From Amphritea sp. (GTDB lineage Bacteria > Pseudomonadota > Gammaproteobacteria > Pseudomonadales > Balneatricaceae): 64,000 bases of DNA. Position 1 is the stretch's first letter. Each line of letters begins with the position of its first letter. Made by a program: the position numbers and the translations under genes. Positions 9,186 to 17,545 of this stretch are shown here, one piece after another. Under the pieces are notes generated by a model. The model saw nothing but the letters and a program-made list of their open reading frames with translations, was not told the DNA's origin and made no database searches. The DNA is taken from contig NZ_JADGEW010000011.1 in NCBI RefSeq assembly GCF_016744155.1, positions 21,502 to 85,501 of the forward strand. Direction: 5' to 3'.

Positions 9186-10442
9186 ATGCCTCGAATATTT
9201 TATGCGCTTTTGACCCTGTCTTTACTTTGGTCAGCAGTTTCTCAGGCCCAGGATCAACAATGCCTTACGCTTTATCAGACTAAGCAGTTTAGCGCTGCTT
9301 TTAAACAGTGTATGCCGCTGGCTGAGCAAGGGGATGGGGAAGCAAGTTTTATTATATCCAGCCTCTACACTCAGGGTGGTATTAATCGTCCGGCAAACCT
9401 GGGAAAAGCGCTTACATGGTTAACCCGTTCTGCTGAACAGGGCTATGGTCCTGGTTGTTATAATCTGGCAGTACTTTATGAAAGAGGCGAAGTGGTTGAG
9501 CGTGACGACTCTACAGCCTTTAAGTGGTATCTGCGGGGCAGTGAACAGGGCGATGTGCCAAGCCAGCTGAAGACTGGTATCGCTTATCTCAAAGGGGTAG
9601 GGACTGAGCAAAGCCTGAATCAGGCTGGACGCTGGCTCGGGCATGCCGCCGCCGCAGGTGATCAGAGTGCGCAGACGACACTGGCTGCTCTGCTGTCATC
9701 CACAGAACCACAGAAAGCTGTTGAGCTATTCCATAAAGCTGCCGTTCAACACAACCCTTACGCGCATTATCAATTGGCCTTGATCTATAGTGAACCAAAA
9801 TTGGAGCAGTCACAGGATCTTGATAAAGCCCTGATGCACGCCAGTGAAAGTATGCGTCTGGGACACGTACCTGCCAATGCCCTGGTAGAGAGCCTGAATC
9901 AGCAATCAGAGTTATCGAGATCAAAGAGATCTGATGCTTTATCTGAAACTGATAACAAGGCAGGCGTACAAACTGATCTGGCTTTGGTTGTGATGAAAAA
10001 GACTGAGGTTTCAAATGTCGTTGCTCTGGAAACTGCTGAATCAGAAGTGCCTGAAGTACCGGACGTAACATTGAAACCGCAGCAAACTAAAAGCGACACG
10101 GTTATCGGTAACGATTCAATGGGGTCTATAGGTAACGGTTTACGTGATTTCAAATGGCTGAAGTCACAGTCTTCAGGACGTTACGTTCTTCAATTGATTC
10201 AGTTGGCAAAAGTCAGTTCAGTCAAAAAGTTTCTGAAAGATAATAAACTTGAAGGCCGGGCAAACTATTTCAGAGTGCTGACCAACGCCGGCAGGGTGTA
10301 TGTAGTGCTGTATGCTGATTCAGCAAGCACACCTGCTGAAGCAAGAAAGCTGGCAAAAAATCAGTTACCAGCCTCGATCTCTGATCAGGTTTGGTTTCGG
10401 TCATACGGGGCGATACAGAATGCTTATCAACCAGCAGACTGA
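9186..10442 (+). CDS. Exported Sel1-repeat protein with SPOR-like C-terminus (second of three)
   Basis: 418 residues from ATG 9186, chosen over an upstream TTG because GGAA at 9177-9180 is well placed and the product then begins with a clean signal peptide (MPRIFYALLTLSLLWSAVSQA). Sel1-like repeats occupy about residues 25-240, a low-complexity linker about 240-315, and a SPOR-like domain the C-terminus (RYVLQLIQLAKVSSVKKFL). A conserved cysteine pair near the start (QQCLTLY, FKQCMPLAEQG) recurs in the neighbours and may form a disulfide. It lies 30 bases after the first paralogue. Same family and probably the same complex or pathway as its neighbours. Confidence 0.85.
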   Translation: MPRIFYALLTLSLLWSAVSQAQDQQCLTLYQTKQFSAAFKQCMPLAEQGDGEASFIISSLYTQGGINRPANLGKALTWLTRSAEQGYGPGCYNLAVLYERGEVVERDDSTAFKWYLRGSEQGDVPSQLKTGIAYLKGVGTEQSLNQAGRWLGHAAAAGDQSAQTTLAALLSSTEPQKAVELFHKAAVQHNPYAHYQLALIYSEPKLEQSQDLDKALMHASESMRLGHVPANALVESLNQQSELSRSKRSDALSETDNKAGVQTDLALVVMKKTEVSNVVALETAESEVPEVPDVTLKPQQTKSDTVIGNDSMGSIGNGLRDFKWLKSQSSGRYVLQLIQLAKVSSVKKFLKDNKLEGRANYFRVLTNAGRVYVVLYADSASTPAEARKLAKNQLPASISDQVWFRSYGAIQNAYQPAD

Positions 10443-10472
10443 CCCCCCTGCAAGCTTATTAAAGGATTAATA

Positions 10473-11660
10473 ATGTTTAACCGGTTAAGAGTAATTCTTA
10501 CCTCCGTTTTGCTTCTTAGTTCGACGTCTGTAATTGCAACGGATCTGGAGCGTTGCCAGACTCTTTTCCTTAAGGGCGAGATCGGACCTGCGTATCAGGC
10601 TTGTCTCCCACTGGCGCAAGTGGGTGATGTACAGGCAGCTTTTAATATCGCTCGTTTGCAGGCAATTGGTCTTGAAGGAACTCCTGATTGGAGAAAAGTC
10701 GTTAAATGGCTGACAGTTTCAGCGGCCGGTAAACATCATGAGGCCGCTTATAATCTGGCCATCGCTTATCAACTGGGTAAAGGTGTAACTGCAGATCAGC
10801 AACAAGCACTTAAATATTATCAACAATCGGCAGAGCTGGGGAATTCCAAAGCGATGCGCAACCTGGCGCTTCTTTATGAAAAGGGAGAGGGGATAGAAAA
10901 AGATCTTGATCAAGCTTTTAGTTTATATCAGCGTTCGGCAGAGCAGGGGCTGACCGATAGTCAGTTAAAAACCGGTTTGATGTTATTACAGGGTGAGGGT
11001 GTCGAGAAAGATCCACAAGCCGCAAGATACTGGATCGAATTGGCGGCAGAGTCCGGTGATGACAAAGCCCAGCTAGCGCTGGGAGTGTTGCTCATTGATT
11101 TCGACCCCTATAGGGCTATCCATTGGTACAATCAGGCGGTATCCCAGGGTAATCCGTATGCGGCTCATAATTTGGCGCTAGTCTATTTTGAGGGCACTGG
11201 GGTTCCGGTGGATATGATGCATGCATTAGCCTACGCCGAGACCAGTAATGAGTTAGGTAATGGTCTCAGTGCCGCGCTATATCAAAAAATTCTAGCTCGG
11301 TTACAGCAAACAATAGTGAGTGATCCGCAATCTATATCTAAGCCGCTGGCAATTGTGGAGTCGGATAGACCTCGTTTCGAGGAAAAAAACCTGGAATGGT
11401 TAAAGGCTCAACCGGCCCGTCATTATGTGGTTCAGCTAGCAAGATTGAATAGCCATAACAGTGCTGAGAGTTTTCTTCAGGAACAGGGGCTGTTAAATAC
11501 CGCCCATGCGGTAGTACTTGATAGCCATGATTATGTAGTTTTGCTTAAACAAGGCTTCAGCGATAGAGCTACAGCGCAGAATGCGCTAAAGGTAATACTG
11601 CCGAAATCTTTAACGAAAGATGCCTGGATAAGAAGCTATCGCTCACTCTATACGCACTAA
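10473..11660 (+). CDS. Exported Sel1-repeat protein with SPOR-like C-terminus (third of three)
   Basis: 395 residues, with AAAGGA upstream of the ATG and a signal peptide ending near TSVIA. About six Sel1-like repeats are visible (AAYNLAIAYQLGKGV, AMRNLALLYEKGEGI, DSQLKTGLMLLQGEGV), followed by a short linker and a SPOR-like C-terminal domain (HYVVQLARLNSHNSAESFL). The N-terminal pattern RCQTLFLKGEIGPAYQACLPLA matches that of the second paralogue, which shows that the three genes arose by tandem duplication. The linker is much shorter than in the other two. Function unknown; envelope localisation is inferred from the signal peptide and the SPOR-like domain. Confidence 0.85.
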   Translation: MFNRLRVILTSVLLLSSTSVIATDLERCQTLFLKGEIGPAYQACLPLAQVGDVQAAFNIARLQAIGLEGTPDWRKVVKWLTVSAAGKHHEAAYNLAIAYQLGKGVTADQQQALKYYQQSAELGNSKAMRNLALLYEKGEGIEKDLDQAFSLYQRSAEQGLTDSQLKTGLMLLQGEGVEKDPQAARYWIELAAESGDDKAQLALGVLLIDFDPYRAIHWYNQAVSQGNPYAAHNLALVYFEGTGVPVDMMHALAYAETSNELGNGLSAALYQKILARLQQTIVSDPQSISKPLAIVESDRPRFEEKNLEWLKAQPARHYVVQLARLNSHNSAESFLQEQGLLNTAHAVVLDSHDYVVLLKQGFSDRATAQNALKVILPKSLTKDAWIRSYRSLYTH

Positions 11661-11698
11661 ACCTTTTTAAGAATGCACTGTAATCTGGCTAACCGCTT

Positions 11699-12811
11699 AT
11701 GAAGATCCTCCTGCTTTCTGCTTATGATGCTGCCAGTCATGCCTATTGGCACAAGGGGCTAACCGAAAATCTAAGTCAGCATCAGTGGACCGTTTTGAGT
11801 TTGCCTCCTCGGTATTTTTCCTGGCGAATACGGGGTAACAGCCTGAGTTGGGCCTTCAATGAAAGAGAGGTGCTTGAACAGGATTACGACCTGGTGGTCG
11901 CGACCTCAATGACGGATCTATCTGCCCTGCGTGGGTTTGTGCCTCATCTTGCCGGTATTCCTACGCTTGTTTATTTTCACGAGAATCAGTTTGCTTATCC
12001 TGAATCCGGAAAGGAGTATGGCAATGTCGAGCCCAAGATTCTCAACATCTATACGGCTCTGGCGGCGGATCATATCTGTTTTAATACTGCGTATAACCGA
12101 AATTCCTTTCTGGCCGGTTGTAATGAATTGTTAAAAAAACTACCTGATCAGGTTCCAGCGGGACTTACAGAACAGTTAGAAAATAATTCATCCGTGCTTC
12201 AAGTCCCCTTGCCGCAATCTGCGTATCTGTCTCATGACCCGCAACCCGGGCCAATACGGCTTATCTGGAACCATCGTTGGGAGTTTGATAAAGGGCCTGA
12301 AGAGCTACTAAATGCTGTACAGGGACTCTGTGATGCAGGTGTGGATTTCAGGATGGATCTGGTCGGGCAGCAGTTCCGTAAAGTACCTGAGCAGTTTCAG
12401 ACATTGAAAGAACTGTTGGGAATTCGGGTGGGGTATTGGGGGTTTGTTGAATCTATTGATGAATACCGTAGATTGCTGCAACAGGCTGATATTGTTCTTT
12501 CCACTGCCTTACATGATTTTCAGGGAATTGCTGTGTTGGAAGGGGTGGCTGCGGGAGCAGTACCGCTGGTCCCAAACAGACTGGCCTATCCAGAACTGTT
12601 TCCGCCTAACTGCTGTTATGCCAGCGGCAAAGGGGAGACCGAAAGCTTGGTCGATGCGGTAATGAGTTATGCACAGGCAAAGCAGGCGGGAACCTGCCAA
12701 GCTGCACCTGATATTTCGGCCTTAAGTTGGAGTTCAATGGCGGAGCGTTATGATGTGCTGTTTCGCACAGTTGCTAAGCAGGCCGATGTCATTGTAAATA
12801 CTCAACTTTAA
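11699..12811 (+). CDS. tRNA-queuosine alpha-mannosyltransferase-like glycosyltransferase (DUF3524)
   Basis: 370 residues, cytoplasmic, with no signal peptide. The N-terminus (MKILLLSAYDAASHAYWHKGL) and the YFHENQFAYP segment are typical of the DUF3524 N-terminal domain shared with animal GTDC1/QTMAN, which mannosylates queuosine at tRNA-Asp. The C-terminal half is a GT-B/GT4 domain (IWNHRWEFDKGPEELLNAV, then STALHDFQGIAVLEGVAAGAVPL with the donor-binding Glu). Whether bacterial members modify tRNA queuosine or another substrate cannot be seen here. No queuosine gene is nearby. It follows the Sel1 genes by 38 bases and may be read from the same transcript. Confidence 0.8.
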   Translation: MKILLLSAYDAASHAYWHKGLTENLSQHQWTVLSLPPRYFSWRIRGNSLSWAFNEREVLEQDYDLVVATSMTDLSALRGFVPHLAGIPTLVYFHENQFAYPESGKEYGNVEPKILNIYTALAADHICFNTAYNRNSFLAGCNELLKKLPDQVPAGLTEQLENNSSVLQVPLPQSAYLSHDPQPGPIRLIWNHRWEFDKGPEELLNAVQGLCDAGVDFRMDLVGQQFRKVPEQFQTLKELLGIRVGYWGFVESIDEYRRLLQQADIVLSTALHDFQGIAVLEGVAAGAVPLVPNRLAYPELFPPNCCYASGKGETESLVDAVMSYAQAKQAGTCQAAPDISALSWSSMAERYDVLFRTVAKQADVIVNTQL

Positions 12812-12843
12812 CCTGGTATTACTAACTACGATGAGGGCTCTGA

Positions 12844-13254
12844 TTAGCCTGTTTTTTTAAGAGTGTGCTCTAAAGTGTAAGACTGCAGATCTATTCTTAA
12901 CCGGGCCCTATAGGCTTTATCTATGTTTTTGTTAAGTCCCTCTTCCAGGCTGAATCGTCGAGTGGAAGTGGGTAACCCTTCGTCAGATATTGAATATGCG
13001 GTACCGAACTCTTCAGCAGTCAGGAGATGAGTATTGCCATCAATCCAAAGTGTTACACTCTCAATGGGGTGATAAAGTCCTTCGAGTGATATTTTTAGCC
13101 CCGTAGTATCTTCTTCAGCTAATACCTTTATATCGCATACAAAGTAGCTGAAGCAGCTGCCGGATTGATGTGTGTGACTAGCAGCTGTATTGGTTGAATT
13201 AACAGTGTTACAACCGGTCAATAAAGCCAGAAATAAAAGGAGGGTATAGCGCAT
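12844..13254 (-). CDS. Small hypothetical lipoprotein
   Basis: 136 residues beginning MRYTLLLFLALLTGC, a clear lipoprotein signal with lipobox LTGC, preceded by AGGAAG. The mature part has two cysteines close together (SCFSYFVC) and a beta-rich pattern. I recognise no family. It lies convergent with the mannosyltransferase-like gene, 32 bases away, and upstream of nothing on its own strand. It is probably an outer- or inner-membrane-anchored periplasmic protein. Confidence 0.7.
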   Translation of the reverse strand: MRYTLLLFLALLTGCNTVNSTNTAASHTHQSGSCFSYFVCDIKVLAEEDTTGLKISLEGLYHPIESVTLWIDGNTHLLTAEEFGTAYSISDEGLPTSTRRFSLEEGLNKNIDKAYRARLRIDLQSYTLEHTLKKTG

Positions 13255-13370
13255 ACAGTTACTCTTCCTTGAGTTAAAAACGGATAAAATATGGCGTTAA
13301 TTATATAGCCAGTTTTGCTCGTTACAATGATTTTTAAACGTCTGTTTAATTTGTTGCTAGCAGCGTTTGA

Positions 13371-13859
13371 TTAACTATTAATATAATTAAGCGGCACCGC
13401 CGTACTATCAACAATTTTACGCATTATAAAAGCCGATTTCACGCCCGTTACGCCGCGAATTCGGGTAATCTTGCCCAGTAGGATATCGTGGTAACGATCC
13501 ATATCCGGTACGGCGACTTTTAGTTGATAATCCGCGTCATGACCGGTGATCAGATAACACTCCATTACCTCTGGAAAACTGCTGATAGCGGCTTCAAATT
13601 CTTCAAAGCGTTCGGGGATATGTTTATCCATGCTGATGTGGAGTATGGCTATCAGATTGAGATCTACCGCCCGCTCATCAATTCTTACGACTCTGTCTTT
13701 GATAACCCCTGCTTCTTCAAGTGCTTTTACCCGCCGGGAACAGGGGGCCGCTGTGAGTCCTACTTTCTCAGCAAGGTCCTGGTTTGAGAGCCCGCCATCT
13801 TGTTGTAATTCGCGCAATATTCTTAAGTCAAAACTGTCGATAGGATGATTTGATTTCAT
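13371..13859 (-). CDS. Lrp/AsnC-family transcriptional regulator
   Basis: 162 residues: an N-terminal winged helix-turn-helix (ILRELQQDGGLSNQDLAEKVGLTAAPCSRRVKALE, written here only as a landmark from about residue 13 to 47) and a C-terminal RAM ligand-binding domain (about 70-150, including MECYLITGHDADYQLKV). These proteins bind amino acids and form octameric DNA-wrapping assemblies. It is divergent from leuA across 366 bases that contain three phased TGCGCA boxes. Autoregulation and leucine-pathway control are therefore the simplest reading, though inferred. Confidence 0.9.
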   Translation of the reverse strand: MKSNHPIDSFDLRILRELQQDGGLSNQDLAEKVGLTAAPCSRRVKALEEAGVIKDRVVRIDERAVDLNLIAILHISMDKHIPERFEEFEAAISSFPEVMECYLITGHDADYQLKVAVPDMDRYHDILLGKITRIRGVTGVKSAFIMRKIVDSTAVPLNYINS

Positions 13860-13872
13860 TGTTTTTTAACTC

Positions 13873-13964
13873 TGCGCAATTATATCTATAGGTTTATTGT
13901 ATTTTAGTTATTAATATTGCGCAATTTAGATAAAATTCATTTATTTAGATCGGTTATTGCGCAT
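13873..13964. promoter_or_regulatory. Three phased TGCGCA boxes, candidate Lrp/AsnC operators
   Basis: TGCGCAAT at 13873-13880, TTGCGCAA at 13917-13924 and TTGCGCAT at 13957-13964 share the palindromic core TGCGCA. The cores are 45 and 40 bases apart, close to four helical turns. The region is otherwise AT-rich. Regular same-face spacing beside an Lrp-type gene suggests cooperative binding of its product. Confidence 0.6.
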
Positions 13965-14142
13965 CAATCGCTTTAAACTTTGCTCTATTGATTGCTGCAG
14001 CGATAAATATTTGCCGAGAACCACGTAAACATGCCGTTACCAGCGGATGTGGGTGAAAACACTAAAAGTGTCTAACCAGGTTTAAGCGCCAGTCTACCGG
14101 GCTGACTGATGTGTACCACAAGTATGCGATATACAGATTTGG

Positions 14143-14175
14143 TCCCGTGCCACCCGCACGGGATTTCAATTTTAT
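14143..14175 (+). promoter_or_regulatory. Hairpin in leuA leader, possible attenuator
   Basis: A perfect 8-bp stem TCCCGTGC/GCACGGGA with loop CACCC is followed by TTTCAATTTTAT, 50 bases upstream of leuA. The T run is interrupted, so it might be a weak terminator or simply a structured 5' leader. Confidence 0.45.
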
Positions 14176-14225
14176 ATTGGTTAATAAATTTACTGCCGAA
14201 GGCAGATATCCAGTAGGACAACGCT

Positions 14226-15884
14226 ATGTTTGACCATCGTAAATACAGTGCATTTGAACCGATTCGTTTGACCGACCGTACCTGGCCAGACAAAGCCCTG
14301 ACGCAAGCGCCCGACTGGTGCAGTGTAGACCTGCGGGATGGTAATCAGGCACTGGTTAATCCGATGAGCGTTGAACAGAAGACTCGCCTGTTTGATCTGT
14401 TAGTTAAGCTGGGTTTTAAAGAGATTGAGGTGGGTTTTCCTTCAGCCTCTAAACCCGATTTTGATTTTGTACGTAAGCTGGTAGATGAAAAAAGAATTCC
14501 AGATGACGTCACTATTCAGGTGCTGACCCAGGCCCGTGAAGATCTGATTAAGCGTACCTATGAAGCGATGGCTGGCGTAAAGAAGGCAACGATTCATGTT
14601 TATAACTCGACCTCTACTGTGCAACGGGAACAGGTATTTGGTCAGTCCTGCGAGGGCATTAAAGCGATAGCGGTTCAGGGGGCTAAATGGGTACAGCAAT
14701 ATGCTGTACATCACCCTGATACTCAGTGGTCCTTTCAGTATTCACCGGAAAGCTTTAGCGGTACCGAGATGGATTACGCTATTGAAGTTTGTGATGCGGT
14801 GATCGATCAATGGCAACCCGAAGCTGGTCGCGACATCATCATTAATCTGCCCGCAACGGTGGAGATGTCTTCTCCGCACCTGTTTGCCGATCAGGTAGAG
14901 TATTTCTGTCGTAATCTGAAGAATCGACAGTATGTGCGAGTGAGTCTGCACACCCATAACGATCGTGGCTGTGCGGTAGCTGCCGCGGAGTTGGGTATAC
15001 TGGCTGGCGCTGACCGGGTTGAGGGCACACTGATGGGTAATGGTGAGCGTACCGGTAATATGGATGTGATCACTATGGGCATGAATCTGTATTCCCAGGG
15101 AATTGATCCGAAGCTGGATTTCTCTGACATCATTGAAATTAATGAGGTGGTGGAAAGCTGCACCGGAATCCCGGTTGGGGTCCGTCATCCCTGGGCTGGC
15201 GAGTTGGTGTATACCGCTTTCTCCGGAAGCCATCAGGACGCGATTCGTAAGTCAGTGAACTATCATACAGAACATAAGAAAGCCCATTGGGATGTGGCTT
15301 ATCTGCCAATTGACCCACGGGATATCGGCCGAGAATATGAAGCAGTGGTACGGATTAACTCCCAGAGCGGTAAAGGGGGTGTGGCACTGGTATTGGAGCG
15401 GGACTACGATATAAGCCTGCCTAAGTGGATGCATTTTCCGTTGAGTCGTGTTGTTCAGGGAGCTGCTGAGCAGAGTGGTATTGAAGTTTCACCGGTAAAT
15501 ATAAAACGTTTGTTTGATGAGTGCTTTGTGTCTGTTGTGCCCCAGTGGCAACTGCATGATTACGATCTGCATGCAGAGGGTCAGCATGTGAGTGCCGGTT
15601 TTAAGATCGGCGAGCAGCATATCACCGGTGAAGGCGCAGGTGCATTGGAAGCGCTTTGTGCGGCTTTGACAACTGGTTATCAGTGTCAGATTGAAGTCAT
15701 TCAGTTTGATCAGCATGCGATAAGTGGGGGAACTGATGCTAATGCTCAGGCCTGTATCGCGGTGCAGATTAATGGCGATGAATATTGCGCTGTTGCGGTG
15801 GCCGAAGATACTTCAGCTGCCGCCCTACAGGCGATGTTAACCGCATTTAGTCGCTGTGGCATCGAAGCCGTTCAGGCTGCTTGA
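14226..15884 (+). CDS. leuA: 2-isopropylmalate synthase
   Basis: 552 residues, the length of the long LeuA type. It condenses acetyl-CoA with 2-oxoisovalerate, the first committed step of leucine synthesis. The HMGL-like TIM barrel includes the metal- and substrate-site motif LRDGNQALVNPM near residue 36 and the metal-binding SLHTHNDRGCAVAAAE. The C-terminal LeuA dimer/allosteric domain (about 425-550) is where leucine feedback acts. AGGA precedes the ATG. It is divergent from an Lrp/AsnC regulator, has a structured leader and is followed by a terminator. No other leu genes are adjacent. Confidence 0.97.
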   Translation: MFDHRKYSAFEPIRLTDRTWPDKALTQAPDWCSVDLRDGNQALVNPMSVEQKTRLFDLLVKLGFKEIEVGFPSASKPDFDFVRKLVDEKRIPDDVTIQVLTQAREDLIKRTYEAMAGVKKATIHVYNSTSTVQREQVFGQSCEGIKAIAVQGAKWVQQYAVHHPDTQWSFQYSPESFSGTEMDYAIEVCDAVIDQWQPEAGRDIIINLPATVEMSSPHLFADQVEYFCRNLKNRQYVRVSLHTHNDRGCAVAAAELGILAGADRVEGTLMGNGERTGNMDVITMGMNLYSQGIDPKLDFSDIIEINEVVESCTGIPVGVRHPWAGELVYTAFSGSHQDAIRKSVNYHTEHKKAHWDVAYLPIDPRDIGREYEAVVRINSQSGKGGVALVLERDYDISLPKWMHFPLSRVVQGAAEQSGIEVSPVNIKRLFDECFVSVVPQWQLHDYDLHAEGQHVSAGFKIGEQHITGEGAGALEALCAALTTGYQCQIEVIQFDQHAISGGTDANAQACIAVQINGDEYCAVAVAEDTSAAALQAMLTAFSRCGIEAVQAA

Positions 15885-15898
15885 TAAAGGTTCTGATA

Positions 15899-15929
15899 AA
15901 AAAGCCCGGTACTTAGTTGCCGGGCTTTT
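15899..15929. terminator. Bidirectional terminator between leuA and nitrilase
   Basis: The stem AAAGCCCGG / CCGGGCTTTT with a 10-base loop and A and T tracts on either side serves both convergent genes. Confidence 0.85.
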
Positions 15930-15953
15930 GTTGTTGTCTAGAGTGTTGGGGGT

Positions 15954-16901
15954 TTAGTCTGCGTTATCGGTGAAAGTAACAGGCGGCATTTCGCGACGAT
16001 CTATCTCTAAGTGGAAGATATCAGGACGATTGTAATGACCTGCCACATCGAGCGCTTTGCGTGATTCCCGCGCAGCTTCGATATCAATGCTGGCAAATAA
16101 CACGCCCTTTTCATTGTGAAGTGGTCCGGCGACGACGCCACCAAAAGGTTTCACTACAACCGCGTCACCAGGGTTAATCCATTCGTCGGGTTGAAATAAA
16201 CGGTCTCGCTCGGGAAAAGTATCGGGAATATCACTACCTTGCATCGCCGTAGCGGTACTTAATACCCAGCAGCCGCCTTCACGGGCAATATGGTTCATTG
16301 AGGCTATCCAGGTGTCGCCGCTATCCCAGGTTGGCGCAACATAGATATCGATATCCTGGGCGAACAGACCGTACCGTGCCAGCGGCATGTAGTTTTCCCA
16401 GCATATTAAACAACCGATTCGACCCACTGGCGTATCTACGACGTGCAGGCCGCTGCCGTCGCCAAACCCCCAGACCATCCGTTCAGGATTGGTGGGCATT
16501 ATTTTTCGATGCCGATTCAGTATAGTGCCATCCGTATCTATGACGACCACTGTATTAAATAGCGTCGACCCGCTGAAAGTGGAATCGATCTCGTTCATGC
16601 CCATCACTACGACCTGATTATATTTGGCGGCCGCTTCGCAGATGGGGTCCAGGTCGCCGTTAGAGATGTCGACTGCGTTATTGCGTAACAAGGTATGAAG
16701 CTGGTTACCCAGAGGCATATCTCCGCCGGGCTTAAGTCGCCATATCCAGGTGGGATAACCGGGTAGAAATGCTTCGGGAAATACGAGCAGTTGAGTGTCT
16801 TGTGCTGCGACCTCTTCAATTGTATTAACGGCTTGCGCAATTGACGCTTTGAGATCTAAGAGAACGGGTGGTTTTTGTGAAATTGCTACGTTGATATCCA
16901 T
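15954..16901 (-). CDS. Nitrilase (carbon-nitrogen hydrolase)
   Basis: 315 residues with the complete nitrilase triad: Glu43 (FPEAFLPGYP), Lys133 (RHRKIMPT) and nucleophile Cys167 (CLICWENYMPLARY). The CWE signature and overall length fit true nitrilases/cyanide hydratases, which convert nitriles to carboxylic acids and ammonia, better than amidase branches. Substrate unknown; the WIW segment after the Glu motif resembles arylacetonitrile and aliphatic types. GGAG precedes the start. It is on the same strand as the GFA-like gene upstream and divergent from an HxlR regulator, so the pair may be a regulated detoxification or nitrogen-scavenging unit. Confidence 0.92.
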   Translation of the reverse strand: MDINVAISQKPPVLLDLKASIAQAVNTIEEVAAQDTQLLVFPEAFLPGYPTWIWRLKPGGDMPLGNQLHTLLRNNAVDISNGDLDPICEAAAKYNQVVVMGMNEIDSTFSGSTLFNTVVVIDTDGTILNRHRKIMPTNPERMVWGFGDGSGLHVVDTPVGRIGCLICWENYMPLARYGLFAQDIDIYVAPTWDSGDTWIASMNHIAREGGCWVLSTATAMQGSDIPDTFPERDRLFQPDEWINPGDAVVVKPFGGVVAGPLHNEKGVLFASIDIEAARESRKALDVAGHYNRPDIFHLEIDRREMPPVTFTDNAD

Positions 16902-16979
16902 GAGGTTTTCTCCACTTCAGGCGCAATAGTGTTTGCGCCATCGGGGTTGTTATTTGATTGTTCTGGTTGCTCTGGGTTT

Positions 16980-17414
16980 TTACTCGGGGATTAGATCGCC
17001 GGAGCCTCCTGCTTCAGTGGGGAGGTCTCTCATTTTTGGTAAACCATCCGCCATTGGCTGTACGGATTCCTGATAATGCACATGTAAGGCGGGTGTGAAG
17101 TTCAGTTCAGGAATAATCGCGGCAGGTACATCGATGACGCCCATCTCTGGATGCTCAGTAAACAGATGCCCACCGCAGGTGCGGCACCATTTACGAATAC
17201 TGCCGGGTGTTTTTTTATAACTGCCAATCTGATCTTCGCCCTGTGTTACTTTCAGGGTTTCGGGGTTCCATAAAGTGAACGCACTGACAGGGCCTGCAGA
17301 CCAATGGCGACAGGAATCACAATGACAATAGGCCATAAGAACCGGTTGAGTTGTGACGCTGAAGTTAACTGCTCCGCAGAAGCAACTTCCCCGGTATTGT
17401 TGTTCAATATTCAT
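16980..17414 (-). CDS. GFA/CENP-V-family zinc-binding protein
   Basis: 144 residues with the Mss4-like fold cysteines of the GFA family: CFCGAV near the N-terminus, CHCDSC near residue 30, and CRTCGGHLF in the middle. The founding member was described as glutathione-dependent formaldehyde-activating enzyme, but most members have no proven activity. AGAGGA precedes the ATG. It is first in a two-gene unit with the nitrilase (78-base gap). Its promoter faces a perfect inverted-repeat operator shared with the divergent HxlR gene. Confidence 0.85.
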   Translation of the reverse strand: MNIEQQYRGSCFCGAVNFSVTTQPVLMAYCHCDSCRHWSAGPVSAFTLWNPETLKVTQGEDQIGSYKKTPGSIRKWCRTCGGHLFTEHPEMGVIDVPAAIIPELNFTPALHVHYQESVQPMADGLPKMRDLPTEAGGSGDLIPE

Positions 17415-17481
17415 AATGAATCCTCTGTGCTTTAAGGAGGTGTGTGCCTTAAGTACAGCAGAGGGTCTATAGTTTGTTTAG

Positions 17482-17515
17482 TACAGAAATCGTACCTTAA
17501 GCTACGATTTCTGTA
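17482..17515. promoter_or_regulatory. Perfect 13-bp inverted repeat operator (HxlR)
   Basis: TACAGAAATCGTA and its exact reverse complement TACGATTTCTGTA are separated by 8 bases (CCTTAAGC). It lies between the divergent GFA/nitrilase unit and the HxlR regulator, 30 bases before the regulator start. HxlR dimers bind inverted repeats of this kind. It almost certainly controls both directions. Confidence 0.82.
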
Positions 17516-17545
17516 GTAGCGTATGAGTGATGACAGGATTCTTAT

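Larger units (their letters stand above)
13860..14225. other. Divergent regulatory region and leuA leader
   Basis: No supported gene. It contains the three TGCGCA boxes and, nearer leuA, a GC-rich hairpin (14143-14163) and a second small hairpin CTGCC-GAA-GGCAG just before the ribosome binding site. A possible 14-codon reading frame at 14033 is not leucine-rich, so classical leader-peptide attenuation is not supported. Confidence 0.5.
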
